NCBI GenBank assembly: GCA_001695595.3
Contig: MBPM02000003.1
Location: forward strand, 1,736,001-1,800,000
DNA length: 64,000 nucleotides
Source of the DNA: Plasmopara viticola
Taxonomy: Eukaryota > Oomycota > Peronosporomycetes > Peronosporales > Peronosporaceae
Direction of reading: 5' to 3'
The notes under the pieces are model-generated. The model was not told where the DNA came from. It did not search any database and saw nothing but the letters and a program-made list of their open reading frames with translations. This document shows, one piece after another, positions 1 through 13,384 of the stretch (position 1 is its first letter; every line of letters starts with the position of its first letter). The translations under genes were made by a program, and so were the position numbers.

Positions 1-1248
1 TTCAGCTTTGAAATCTTCATTTCCTTCTTTTCATTTAACCGCCAGTGCAACCAACAATTTGTGCCTTGCGGCACATACCTTGAGATCATTCAAACATGTC
101 ACGATTTCGTCCGAAGTATCCTTGTGGTCACGATAGACATCGTCCTCTGGCATGAATTTTACGCTTGTCGTGTCAGTCAGTAGTCGAATGGGGTCGTGTG
201 CATCAATAAACTGCGAGACGCTGCATTCGTTGGTCAACATGACGCCCAAAGCTTCATCATAACCTGAAATGGATCATCAAAATCGTCATTAGTATCCAAA
301 TTACGTAGAAATGTATATCGTAGAAATGTCATAGATCATTGCTCCAGATTGCAAGCAAATAGCAACTTCATCTCCAAAAAGAGACAGCAGCATATGCAAA
401 CACTGGAAACATTTGATATTGCTTTTGGCAGCAAGTAGCGCTAAGGACCAATGAGGACAGGCCGCTAGTGACTCTATAGAATGCAGCCGACATGCAGCAT
501 ACACAAAACAAACATAAAAATTCAACATACCTTCACGATGGCGCTTGCGGTCACCAAACTTGGGATGAAAGATAGTAATTGTCTTCTCGTGTGAGTCCAC
601 TTGATCAAAGACGTACTTGGGATCGAATAACTTGGGGTCAATCGAGTGTGGAGCCAGAAACTGCTCACACACGACGAAAATCTCGGCTGATTCGTTACGC
701 GACGACAACGGCTTTGTTGCGCTCACCTTTTTGAACAGTTGCTTGAAAACCCAAAGAAGCGCATTGTAATCCTGCGATCGAAAGACCTTCGATACAAAGG
801 TGCCACCTCGTCCCATGACGTCTACTGCGAGTTTTAATGCGATTAAAGCTAGTTCATTCTGCACGTACGCGTCCTTAGAATACTCAGTACCCACATTAGG
901 AGCTCCATCACAAAGAACAATGTCGGCCTGCCAGCTCTGCATCTCTTGCTTAATAATCTGACGACAACGCGCGGTGGTAATATCGCACTGGAACGTCTTG
1001 ACGCCACGAATCGGACGGATCGGTAGCAGGTCTATTCCTAAAATAATACTGGATGCGGGCATGTACTTAGCTGCGACCTGGCACCAACCACCGGGAGCAG
1101 CACACAGGTCGATACACACTTTGGCCGTAGACAAGAAGTCATACTTTTTGTTCAACTGAATCAGCTTAAAAGCCGACCGTGCACGGTACCCTTGTTGTTT
1201 GGCTAGGTTATAATACTTGTCTTTATCATGCTTCTTCCTTTTGACCAT
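1..1248 (-). CDS. SPB1: SPB1/FTSJ3-type rRNA 2'-O-methyltransferase, 5' part (runs off left edge)
   Basis: Predicted AdoMet-dependent ribose methyltransferase of the RrmJ/FtsJ family, SPB1 branch, which methylates large-subunit rRNA during nucleolar 60S assembly. Translation starts at the ATG at 1248 with a lysine-rich start typical of this branch. The SAM-binding motif CAAPGGW is visible. The K-D-K-E catalytic tetrad can be placed at K in the [15 protein letters not shown] region, D in LCDGAP, K in VSKVF and E in ESAEIF. Exon 1 is 1248-531 (donor GTATGT) and exon 2 is 263-79 (acceptor TTTCAG, donor GTATGT), with phases agreeing. Exon 2 carries the segment following the methyltransferase domain (HREGYDEALG, then [10 protein letters not shown]), which matches SPB1 rather than TRM7. 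The long C-terminal SPB1 domain must lie beyond position 1. Family assignment is firm; the last intron's acceptor is not seen. Confidence 0.9.
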
Positions 1249-1489
1249 GTCAGAGTGATGGCGATGGCGTCAAGTCCGCCAATTTTCAAATGTCGGAAAT
1301 GCGGGCACGAAGGCGGACACGTGCGACGCATACCAACCAACGAACATACTGAAGCCAAGTAAAAAACAAGTGTATGGCACTAAAGGGCAAGGTTTTTACA
1401 AGTTAAACCTTAAAAATTAAGGTAGAACCTCTTGATGCTTATATTTCGCTAGCAAGGTTTTCAATGGATTGCGGTAAAACATCTTCAAT

Positions 1490-4400
1490 CTATGGCGCCG
1501 GCTTGTGAATCACTACACGGTCGATTAGATGAACGTTCGAGCGATCTACCGCATTAAACTTGCCGTCCAATGACGGATTTTCAAAGTCCATGCGCAACAT
1601 ATTGTCTACTTTGGTCACTAGCGGCTTCCAATAGCTCGGACATGTCCATTTAAACGACGGCAAGTTTCGCTCCAATGACGCGCGTGGCCCGTGACCTCCA
1701 CTCCACTTTGGGTCTCTAGACCATAGCATACAACCTTACGTCAACATTAATTCGAGCCAGGAATGACTAAGTGCCTGTACCTGCACCACCGATGTGGCAT
1801 CTTGTCCACACCAAAGGCAAGCACTTCGAGTCGACCCTTTTTGTCAAAATGGAGGCGCAAGAAATTCTTGTAACTTGCGATACGCAGCGAAGAGAAAGCT
1901 TCATTGTAGTGGCATCCAAGAAGATTAAGCGAGAGGTACAAGTATGTACCAAAGACAAAACTGACAACGGGCGTGGCCAGCACCCAAAAGTATGGAAAGA
2001 CGCTCGCGTAGTAAGTCCAGAGCTCCATCCGCCCAAGACTTTCGAACCCCAATGTGCAAATCTTGTTGCGATGCAACGCAACCACCTCTGGCACTGGTGC
2101 AAAAACAAGTACATGATTCGTCGTCATCATTTTGCAAATCTGCTATCAGGCATGTGCCTGCTTACCGTCAAAGATGGTCATGCAGAACCGCATGAAGTCT
2201 CCGTACATTGAAGCAAGTCCAAAAAAGTCGTACTTTCGGATTGCTGAAAAGTCGGGTAACGTGCTGCTGAAGAAGAGATAAAGCGTGTGCTCGCCTTCGC
2301 GGCCGAGAGCTCCACGAACAGAAGCTACTTCAAGGAGACACTCATAGATAAGCAAGATAGTAAAGGCAGCCACGTAGTGAAAGCATGCTACAGTCAGTCC
2401 CATCGCGCATCGCTTTGGAAGCGTCGTGCAATCTGCAAATCCAATCGTCCCCAATAGCATCAAAATTGAGCACGAGAGCGACACGTAAGATGTTGTGACC
2501 ATATCATACAGCACGTGCACGAGCTCCTGATAAAACTGCACTGCTGCGTCCCAACGCGTCGCTGCAGCATAGACCGAACTAACCGAGCAGCGAGGAAACA
2601 TGGAAAATACAAGCACAAAGTACTGAAGAAAAGCGATCAAAATACTGCGGGCTTTAAGCGCAACAAGAGATGATTGTTATGACACGTACCCCAACTCCAC
2701 CAATCGCATCGAAGCGCCAATTAAGACGACGGAAGCCGAGCACATTTAGCACTGCGTAACGCCTACCACAGAGCAAAAAATCAATATTACCAACTTCAGT
2801 TGCAAAGTTAAAAGAATAGAGTACCTTGAAACATGCGCTGGTGGAAAGCACAACTTCTGCTCGTACGAGCCACCATTTGACATCAATTTCGAGCTTGGAA
2901 TGTGCGTCGGATGCAAAAAAGCACCCCCACCTCCCGAAATAATCAAATGTTCGGCAGAACGTTCATGTCCCGCAGATGAGGATGTCTGAAGCCCATTGTT
3001 GTACTCTTGTTCCTCTTCTTTGGTATGATCATTATGCTGATTCAAATGCGGAAAGTGCATGTGAACAGGGGACGAAAAGGAGTGTCTGCGAGAGAGATTC
3101 GCCATCGACTCTCTTGGTCTCGGCGTATCAAATACCATGGAGGCTGGACGCTTAAGCGCGTGGGTTTCCTCTACTAAAGAGTGCCGCATATAATTGTGAA
3201 CATCCCCAGCAAGTCGCACAGCAACTCGACCCTTGAGCACCTTCTCGATCAAATACGACAGCTTGACGTCAACATTCGCCTTATCTTCATACACATTCAA
3301 GAGCCACCGCGGTTCGTGTGTAAGCACAATGACTGCATCATTCGGTCCCATTTGGGAATTGACTACTCGCTCAAAAAAGCCAAACTGCTCTGTATCCACA
3401 TCATTTTCGAGTGCTAAATCCACACCAAATAACCACCAGCCATGTGGAAGCTTTAGACTAAAGTAGCTTGTTTTCTGCGGAAGCAACCACCCACCAAGCC
3501 AATCTCGTTGACAAATGTATCGCGTAAACGTGTTGAGACCGTCGAACCAATCGTGATTTCCAGGAATCGCAAACACGCTGGGACCTTCATATTCACGCAA
3601 TGATGAGCAGCCGTCAGGAGCTTTTTTCTGCGTAGAAATAGCGGATGGATGGTATGCTGGAGGTGGCTTCATAGCATACTCAAAGCATCGAAACAATCGA
3701 GTTTCGTACGTCTTGTCGTCAGGGTGCGGGTAAGCCAGATCTCCACCAATCACAAGCGCGTCACCTCGTGGGAACACTCGCTTAATTGTTTTCGTCTTCT
3801 TCTCTTTTGTCTGTTCATGGCTCAAAGCATTTCCATTGTCATCAGGCACTTCACACTCCACTTCCAATTGCGGTTGAGCAAGCAAGCGTGCAATTTGGTA
3901 ACTGCTATTGAAACCATCTCCACAGTCGGCCATGAAATCCAGCCACACCTCATCCTTTTCCGCAAGATGATCAAAGCAATAATCTTCATCATTCGGATGC
4001 AGTGCACGTTGCATCGTGCGCATATCGAATCGACCAAGAAAGATCTTAAGAGAAATGAGGAGCTCAAATACCGTATCGAACAGAAACATCGAATACCAAG
4101 GCACCATTGGTAGGTTTTGATCAGGTGGTAAGAGCTCGTGACCATTCTCTCCTTCCGACAATTCATCCAATCCGTCGTCTTCCGCATGGTTCGAGAACCA
4201 ACCGAAAGATGCGATCATACGGATTCCACTATAGCGCTCCAAAAAAAAGTTGGTGATGGCAAGCAGCATGCCCATACACCAAATAAGTACTGCCCCACCA
4301 TAACTGTGCGGTGAAAGCGTCATATTAGTCTGCAACACAAGTATTATATAGACTCAGATTTATCGTACCTCCCAGGAACGAGTGTATCCACGTCATCAGA

Positions 4401-5199
4401 CTGAACAAAAGAGAATATTTGAGCGCATGCATGACTATTATACGTTGTCGGTTCATCAGGAGTCGCAGCACAGTCGTACGTAGCATCGCAGTGCACGATA
4501 AGTGCCACACAAGCAACGCTGATGGCAGCGCTATTGCGCAGCACGTTCATAAAAGACCGTCCTAAGCTGCAAATGCACACGTACTCAGTGTCGTACAATG
4601 TATAATTCAAGCCCATATGATGACGTACGAAACATGAGCAACCGTCCAAGAAAAGCCAAGCTTTTTAGTGATGCGTGAAAGAAAGAGTGCCATAAGCACC
4701 TCTAGGACGATCAAGAAGACGAAACTGGCAAAAAAGAAAGGAAAAAGCAGCGAAATCTGTCCACATCAGCAGAACACGATCAGTCAACACAGCCTTTGTG
4801 TCCAAGATCGAACGTCATCCAACCGCACGGGTTGCTTGATGGTAGAGTCTAGCAGCCCTAGAGCATGCACGGGCGTGTGCAGCGCTGCAGCGGAGATTAG
4901 CCATGCGTAGAGTGCCATGGAGAAGTATACGTAGGGCGTCCATGAGTTAAGCAACTCCCGGTTGCCCACAAACGGACTCGTGAAGAAGTAAAAGGCTAGA
5001 TAAATCACTAGATAGAGCGCAAACCAAACCTACGTCGGCAGCGAATTGCACACGCACGATTGTTGTTAGAAAACACACCCGCTAAACTGTCAAGCAACTG
5101 AAACACACTAGCTGGTCTTCGGCCTTCGTAGACGTGGGCTCCATCAAGGAGTCGATGGGCCACGGCATCGTTGGTCGGATACAAAATAGTTGAAGCCAC
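1490..5199 (-). CDS. Multi-pass membrane calcineurin-like metallophosphoesterase
   Basis: Nine exons give a continuous protein of about 1,071 aa: 5199-5077, 5029-4829, 4756-4629, 4566-4369, 4303-2825, 2762-2701, 2651-2166, 2093-1781 and 1715-1490. All phases agree; the first and sixth introns are least certain. The central exon carries metallophosphoesterase metal-binding blocks: DCGDGF, GGDLAYPHP, PGNHDWFDGL, LTHEPRW and GDVHNYMRH, so the dinuclear metal site looks intact. Hydrophobic stretches lie before it (for example ISLLFPFFFASFVFLIVLEV) and after it (the 2651-1781 exons), indicating an integral membrane protein with the catalytic domain between membrane blocks. Related large membrane phosphoesterases occur in plants and some bacteria; the substrate is unknown. 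The 3' end lies 241 bp upstream of the SPB1-like start on the same strand. Confidence 0.85.
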
Positions 5200-8100
5200 T
5201 ACAGATCGCCCACCCCGCCATATCTGCTACAGTCAAAGTTCTCGTTTCAACTGACAAAAAGGTGAAACCTATTTAAAGGCGCTTTAAATGGTAAGCCAGC
5301 ATTTTAGCAGGCTTCCCGCGTAAAAGAAGCCTTAAAAGAATACCTTAAAAGGCACATATTAGAGTAAAAGGAATGAAGTCCAGATCATAATTGCGGTAGC
5401 TAATATAATTTTGGATGTAAGTTCGAAACGCGTATATATATTGTTACCTTCCTTGACTACATTATGTTGCCCTCTAGAAGTTAAGAGTAGTGGACTGTTG
5501 TTCGCCAGGAGATCGCATATCTTTCTGCACGCCTCCTTCGCAAGGTGGTGGAAAACTGGCAGCATCCGTCCTCGAGTAGAAGTAGACTAATCTACCTGAA
5601 CGTTTTTTAAACCTTAAATATCGTCCGTACGACGTTCCCGCATCTCTTGGACGTGCAATAAAATCTGCTGAAGAAACTGCCTTCTTGTATGGGCCGTAGG
5701 AGACGGTTGCATTGGAAGCTTCACGGTGCTCAAACTCCACAAGTAATGTTTATGCTTTAGCAATCAGGCGATGTAGCCTCCGGTGCTTAGCGGCTACTGT
5801 GTGATCCAAATTGGTGAAACTTATGCTTCAAAGAAGATAATTAAAACTTCTGTTTGGGATCAAGGAAGTCGACATCGTCATCAAAGCGGCTGAGACTACA
5901 GACGATCAGGTGCGCGCTTCGTTTGCATGCTCCACGAAAAGAAATGGGCCGTCACCCGAAAACTTTCCACGAGAGAAGTTTTCCCCCTAGAATTTCACAG
6001 ATAACGATTCGAGAGCAATGTTTATTCGGCGAACTGTGATATCCCTAAGCCCTTACACTTTCTCGTCTGCAAGCAAGAAAAGCGTTTATTTAGTTATCTT
6101 AGGAAGTAGACGACCACTGTTACCAAGACGTCACTCCCAAGACAAGTCAAGGTGACTGTAGTCATGGAGGACGTAGAAATCGGCATGCCGTGCACACATC
6201 TTTTATGAGTGTAATGAGCCATATTGTATAAAGCAATTAAAATTGCTTTCAACGAGAAATACGGTCGCAATTAGACTTGCTCGAGCATATCGCCGTGTAT
6301 GAGCAGCTCCTCGGGTTACAGGATTTTGTCTGTGACACCGCTCGCTTTAATCAAGTACTAACGGATTTAAGCGTGGCTAAGCAAATCAATTCAATTAAGT
6401 TTGACTGAGGCGAGGTAGGGCGCATGCTTTGTTCCTGTCCTTTTAAAGATCAATGGATTGAGGCATTGTCTTGCTGACAACGTAGCGGGGTAGCCATGGC
6501 TATTTGCTTAAAAAAATATTGAGTACAGGTTCCTGATCTTAAGTTTATACTCAGTACAAGTACGAGTTGCATATCGCTACCTGTCTGATTTCAAGAGTTA
6601 GTTAAAGTCTTGAACCAAGACTTAATGCGCCCTAAAGTGAAATAAATTGTATTTATATTAATCGACAGAGCCGCTGAGAGGCTGGTTTAAATTACAAAAC
6701 TACATTTAAGCAAAGTAATTTGAGCTGATATGTATCGAGTGGTGGTCAGTAGACCATGTGCTCTTTTTCTGTAAAATCTTGATTGTCTTTCTATCAATGC
6801 TCGAAACATTCCGTGACTTATTTTTCACAATACAAAGATACCATGAACTAGTGTCGGATTTTTGAAATTTAGTTACACCCACACCCTTCACCTCCTCGGA
6901 TTCTCAGATCAAGGATCTTCTTTAAATGTTTCTGTTACCATTTTGTTATGTAAAAAATCTACACAGAAGACTCATTAAGTCTAACAGGTCATTTTAATCA
7001 CGTCATTCGACTATCTTATCGAGCGTATTTGGTGCAGCGTCGAGATTCGAATGCGACAACAACCATTGGGTATGAGCCTAGCTCATTAAATGTGGATATC
7101 ACACGGCATTTAATGTACGCATGTTGTAAAACGACAATTCGATCGCTCGTAATGCACTCTCGCGCCACGCGTGTCGACAACCCTCTGGTAAGAGTGAGCA
7201 AATATACTTATGGTCGACTACGACACACTAAATTCGTAACCAGAGGTAAGTATTCTATTTCTTTCGACAAAGTCTAGTCTAGCTTGCAATCCGGCGGCTG
7301 GTGCCACCAAGCCAAAATTACCGTAGAAAGAATTGAGCTTTCTGAGCCACACAGTCACACACACATGCGCCGCGCACCGCGCGCTTGCGAGCAGCCAATG
7401 CCTTAACACTATATATTACGCACTTCGTGCCTGTTCCTCGACTAAACACTTGTACTCGATGAGGAAAATATCCGAATTTGCAGCTCTTGTAAGGCGCAAG
7501 GGCACTAGGTGTACTCACCAGATCTCGCTTGCGCTTTAATATGCATCCGAATTTCGATGAGCGGGTAACGATCTTTTAAAACTTACGTTGGGCATCATAA
7601 GTGCGTGCAGCACTGAAGCTCTGGCTTCAACTAGTTCGTAGTATTAGATACGTGCAGCTTCAAAAGCTGGATTGTTCGTATCGCAAAAATTTTCCTGTGT
7701 AGGCTACCGGACTCGTTCGGCGCTCACAAGAACAAAGGCTTGGTGGCGACATGATTAAATTATGCTCTTTGAGCCCACGCCCCGAAAACTTCTTGGGATG
7801 GCAAAATGAACTTGAGACTGGACACTAGTGAAGTTTAAACTCGCTTTGTGCTGGATGTGTCGCATACAATAACCTGTACTCTCTGCTCGTACTTTGCATT
7901 GGCATCAGATAAGCCGACACTAGAGTGAAGCATTCCTTTTGTACGAGCTTACTCGGTTAAAGACTTATTGTCGGCTGTTTTTTTTTATCCTTTCAAATGA
8001 GCTTTTCTCCGAGACCCAGCGTCTACAATCTTTGCGGCATGAAGCGTAATCATACTAAAGATGCTTTTTCTCATGACTAATGGCGTCTACAAGAACGGGA

Positions 8101-8591
8101 CGATCTTGCGGGATTGGGATCGTAAACTCTTATGATCTTATGGTATAACGACCTTCCTTCCCTTTCACAAATGCTAAGGTCAATCTTCGCATTTATGTAC
8201 ACTTCATGTGATAGTGGCGCTCAATATCGTTATCTTAGAGAATGTAGGGGTAGTAATGTTTTTGTACTATTTTGGAAGTCATACTGACCACCGAAAATTT
8301 AGCTTTTGTGGTTTGCAGACATCTATGCTACAAATGATTTTTATCACAAATTATCTCCGACAAGTTAGCCAACACGCTTTTATTTGACAACTCAGCAATA
8401 TACGAGTACCGCTACACCATCCAACTGATTTTTTTATAGCAGTGGTATCTCTGGCCGCATTAAGTTTAGAGTAAGTGCGTTCAATGTGCCACTTGCCGTT
8501 TAGCTTTCCGACACGAAATATCGGTGTGAAGTGGGAGGACAAATCAACTCGCATCATCCTTTACACATAAGTAGGTCAACTTGCTTCTTTT

Positions 8592-8990
8592 TTAAGATTG
8601 CTTCCGTATTAATTCTTGGACAAATTTGGTCTTACGATGCACAATTCTATTGGATTGTGGGGTGCTAACGCTGAAGGCGGGTACCATGAGATCACATCTT
8701 GGCATTTTTTCTGGAGAAGTATGATACTGCGGATTCGATAGACCCTTCACGATTGAATTAAACCTCCATGCACTAAGTGCATTCTTGTTGCTTTTCAAGA
8801 CCGCTTCGTCCAAAATGAACGAGAAGTTGGTTTCTAGTTCAGGTCGAAAAATCACAGAATCGATTTTGGTGTCGGCTTTACTAAGCATCGGCAAGCTTTG
8901 TTGTGGACATCTCGACCTGATTACTAGAGTATTCACTGCCTTTAGGCTAAACATGCCTTCGACTGTAACGCTAGTAATCTTAATGGTCAA
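8592..8990 (-). other. Unrecognised 132-codon open frame, probably decayed repeat
   Basis: A single open frame with no domain, signal peptide or intron that I recognise. It lies on the same strand as, and downstream of, the retropepsin-like remnant at 9815-10027, so it could be a worn piece of the same retroelement's polyprotein. No reverse-transcriptase motif is visible, so this link is inference only. Confidence 0.25.
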
Positions 8991-9814
8991 GCGCTAGCTT
9001 CGCCGACGGTTCCTTGACGAGACCGACAGTCTTGATAACACTCCTCGGGTCATATTTGAGTCCACACAATTGTGCATTGACACAGCAACGTCAATGCAAT
9101 GACCAGCAAAGAGTTCCACTCATCAGAGCAAACGATGTGCTCCCATACGAGTACCAGAAAAGCAGCGCTCTGATACCACGACCTCTGGTCGACTATGTCG
9201 TACCTCATGTATAACAAGTGCATCACGATGAACTTCGCTCACTTGATAAGGTGACACTCTACACGGCCTTGTTTTTATTGTCTTTGCTTAAAGCCAACCA
9301 CGCTGCCCATAGTATGCACCAAGTGCTGTTTTTTACAACTACTGCGCGATTTTCTATGTGTCATTCCATGCGCAGTGATGCCAACCACCCATTCTACTTT
9401 GAAGTATGAAAAAAGTATATCATTCATGGCATGTAGCGTGTGCTGTGTTGAGAACGAGCATCGTAACTAATGAACTACTTCATGCACAACGCTATGGTGT
9501 CACTCCTGCTGTTTTGGCTTGAAGTCAACCATACCATCATCTTCTTACTAGAGCTGCTCAGAAACATAAGCGGATTTTACATTCTGGATCCTTACTTGAC
9601 ACAACCAGCGTCCGTCTCGGAATCGTTAATATTCCACGCGTTGTCCGACTTGGTATGGTGTCTGCGCAATGGTGTTACTTCTTCGTGTTAGAGGTGGGTT
9701 CGTGGCTATACTAAGGGGATACCAAAGGTCGTTAAGACGGAGTTTGTTACGTTCTATTTGCGTCATACACTGTACGTCACATCCAGGTTCAAAACCAAAC
9801 CACATTCGGAGCTA

Positions 9815-10027
9815 CTAAAGGGCTACAGATCCATCAAAATCATAGGCGCAGTAGCCTCCATTTTCGTCAGTGGCAACGTCATGTTGGTCTGCTTTAGAAA
9901 TGTGCGAATTTGGCCGCCTTCCTTCAACAGTAGAGACAAACGTAAAATTTTTCGACGCCCTGGAGTCAACGAGAGCAGACCATGTTTGTTTACTAGAACC
10001 CTGTACGGTTACCTCGGTTAGTAGCAA
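9815..10027 (-). mobile_element. Degenerate Ty3/Gypsy retropepsin (protease) fragment
   Basis: The minus-strand translation contains ALVDSRASKNF. This resembles the active-site region of oomycete Gypsy retropepsins, usually ALVDSGAS-N-F, with the catalytic D-S-G triad changed to D-S-R. The preceding VQG-S-TW is also family-like. The frame ends after about 70 codons and no adjacent gag or reverse transcriptase is readable, so this is a decayed copy. Confidence 0.5.
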
Positions 10028-11029
10028 CCCACACGATCTTTGTTATAGAGAACAAGCTTTTTCAAGCGAGCCCTGTCGACATTTCATTATTTCCTGAGGC
10101 TCGACAGAGCGAGCAGGCTGCCCCCCTCAGACGCTAGATACTGCCAACTTCTGCGACCTTTTGGACCGTTAATTGGCCAGAAAATTTTACTTTCTCAATT
10201 TGGACGCGCTTGGAGCAAACCCTCCCCAATCGCATATGACGAGTATCATCATGCACTATTCCTTGGACTGGAGGACTACTTACACATTATTAGCAATGCT
10301 GGAATCCACACGACCTGGACTTTCCGATGTGTCCTGGCTCTGCAAGCTTCACCCAAACCGTGCTATTGGTTCCATTACGTCTCCTCAGAAATTGCAAAGC
10401 ACACTTCTTCTTTGAAAATGTTGCTGGCCATCTTAGCAGAAATTGTGGCTTTGAAAATTGCAATAATGACATAGTTGCATAAAATTGCGTCAGCTGATGC
10501 AATAGTTATCCTAGGTGAGGAGCGCTGCCTTAATTGAATATTGCACGTGATTGCCAATTCGCGTACTCTTCTATTAAGATTCGAGGAGACGAAAGGCACT
10601 CTTTAGTGCTCTACTTCATGGCCGTTCCAATCTCCTGGACCTTGAGGAGGCGTGTATCTTCACCCTTCTCAAGAAGGTCGTCACGCTCACAGCAACGGCC
10701 TTTGGTATGGGTAAAACATGCATCTTGGACGCCAACATCCCAATTATGTATGTGTTTATAAGAAACATATAAGCAGAGCACTCTCACTTCCAGGCACAGC
10801 GGGGCTTCCATGGCTACTTGGGAAGATGCGTGACTTTACTTTCTCCTGCCTTAAAGCATGTGTGAGCCGCATATCGTTCTCGAGCTAACTTCGGAATCAG
10901 TCGAGCATTGAGACTTGGTTTACTTATTATATTGAAATTTATAAACTGTTTTCATTTATCTTTACTGGTAAGGCTTTCTGTGAAGTGAACATATCATACA
11001 ACTTTTGACAATCACAAGAATATCTGCTA

Positions 11030-11076
11030 ATTGCCATATTGTGTGATGTGAGACTCACATCACACAATATGGCAAT
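11030..11076. repeat. Perfect 47-bp palindrome (23-bp arms, 1-nt centre)
   Basis: The left arm at 11030-11052 begins ATTGCCATATTG. It is the exact reverse complement of the right arm at 11054-11076, with a single A at 11053 between them. The match stops at both outer edges (A at 11029 against G at 11077). As RNA it would form a nearly loop-free hairpin; as DNA it could extrude a cruciform. Confidence 0.9.
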
Positions 11077-13384
11077 GCCATCAATTGGTGTGATGCGCAC
11101 TCATTTGTCTTACACCGTTACAAGCAGCATCTAAAAAGTCTTTTCCGTGATAGGTGTGTCAAGTTTTGCACGAAACAATAGTAACTTGTATTCTTTGTCA
11201 TGTGTGAGAAGTTTTAAAACACTTCAGCGTATTAATGCTAGCATTGTACTGCACTGAGTGCTTCTGCACCACCGGCATTCTGGTCAAAGTGTCTTTTGTC
11301 AGCCCGCAAAATTTTCACATGCTTAGCGATGCGGACTATGGTCTTGCCGTATGTCTTTCGAAGAAATTGTGCGCTGCTGCACACAGATGTCATGTGGCAA
11401 GAAGCTTGACTATGTGTACCGAGTCTATAAACGAGAACACTGATTATTAATCGCGTTGCTAATTGCAAGCTCATTAACACCGTCATTCGCAACACTCGAG
11501 CATTCATTGTTTATAACGCGCTCGCAGATACTCTTAAGAGATTAATTTCTGTACGAGCACAGTAAATATCATCTATTGATAGAATTCTCACTTTGTGCAC
11601 TTTTTTGTCAGCAATTTTCGGTTCTCTGCCGTATTCTATGGTGCTACAATTTCACAAGATAAGTCACAAAGATGTCGCAACATGCTTTAGGCAGTGGATG
11701 CTGTATCTATACGACACGTACCTGACACATACATCAAATGAGACGATAAAGTGACCAAAAGTGATCTAACCTTCAAAGCTTAAGTGACCTTTAAATGGTC
11801 AAATACTCGTACATTCTCACTACAGCCTCGACAACGATAGTTTGTTCTTTAAATATGCTAGTGCACAACGAGTGACATATACGACATACACGTGTAGCAT
11901 GTGCCCGGAAGATCATGGCAATTTAAATACTAAATCGATAAGTGTTCTCGCGGTTTTTTTTCAATGATACTGATTAGATCACATGACAAGTGCACAATCT
12001 TACTCAGGCGATACAAAACCGGTGTTGCCACTAATTTGCGGCAAGGCAAAGACAAAAAGAGGTTAAAGGACTTACAATGGAGTCGACGTGCGAGCCGCGT
12101 GCTATACTCCTCACAGATCTTTAAATACTAAAACCCCACTTTTACTTACAAGGCCGCTACTAGGTAGTGGAAATTGAGATACTGATGTCTTTCTGATCGC
12201 AAATCAAAGCATCATATGCTTTTAGAAGGATTCCATGCTGCAGTTCTTTATCATTTGAAGCTCCATATTGTAGGTCGCTAGTGCTATTCCATCATTAGTA
12301 GCTCGCTTGCAGATCTCAGCAACGAACCAGCCTTAAGCTAATGGATTGACGGACAGAGTCAGCCAAAGACATATGTGTGCTAAGGTACCACATTCGTGAT
12401 TCGACAAGCTATCAGTAATTAAAACGCACTCAGCAATGCAGTTTTGGAGCGAAAGGCTTCATACCCTTTTGCATAAATGAGCTCAAGACACCCTATATCT
12501 CCGTTAGACCAGTACCCACGGAATTAGCTGGAAAGAAGCTAAAAAGATCGTTTATGCATTACACAATCAGGGATATTTCTGGATACTGAACAATGAAGCG
12601 CTAAATAGCTTGCAAGCCAGTGTGTTTTATGCTGGCTGTGCTTGCCGTCAGCAAGAAAACTTAACGCCAGTGCTGAACTGGCAAATATACTGGCTGCTAT
12701 CAAAATCTAGAATAGAGGTATGAAGAACAGCCTATAAATTATAAATGGTTTTCAACACCTACAACATCAGTGCGAAACAAGATGAGGCTGGAAATGACAC
12801 ATGCATAAACGATAAAGGAATTGACACATACGCTTTACAACCAATAGGTACTTCTCAGAATTAAATCGAACGGATATTGCCATCGCTTCGTGTCGAGATA
12901 TATTTCACCACTTTTAATGCCAGCAGTGTCAGTCTCTGCTGCATATATAGCCAAATTTGATAACAGCTCTCTTTCTTCTTGCTTCAAGTACTCTCGTTTG
13001 AAATTACAATTTTCCTTCCGTTTCTATCGCGTAGAACCTACACATAGTAAATAAATAGCAATCTCACACAGTAACCCTCGAATAGAACTTTTAGATGCAC
13101 GTTTTTTTTGACCGATGGGGAGTTAACGGTTGCATGGGGTCAACCACGTTGGCCCATTTGCACCAGTACTTCATGGAAACATCGAACAGAACGAGAACCC
13201 ACACACGGAGTGATAGGTAGGTGGTAGGTACACCGGCGACGGTATTGTTTCTGCTGCATTCTGAATGATAAATATACATTGTCTGCGCCGCTTGGTCATA
13301 ATCCCGACGCTATTACCTCTATGAATAAATAATTTTGCTGACTTTTGTGTTTTGACACAGACTCAATTATTCTCTACTACGAAA

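Larger units (their letters stand above)
5200..13384. other. Gene-poor, repeat-derived interval
   Basis: About 8.2 kb with no credible intact gene. Open frames are short, occur on both strands and show no conserved domain I can name. The supported items inside are a degenerate retropepsin segment (9815-10027), an unrecognised 132-codon frame (8592-8990) and a 47-bp palindrome (11030-11076), listed separately. The rest looks like decayed mobile-element sequence, but I cannot assign it to families. Confidence 0.6.
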
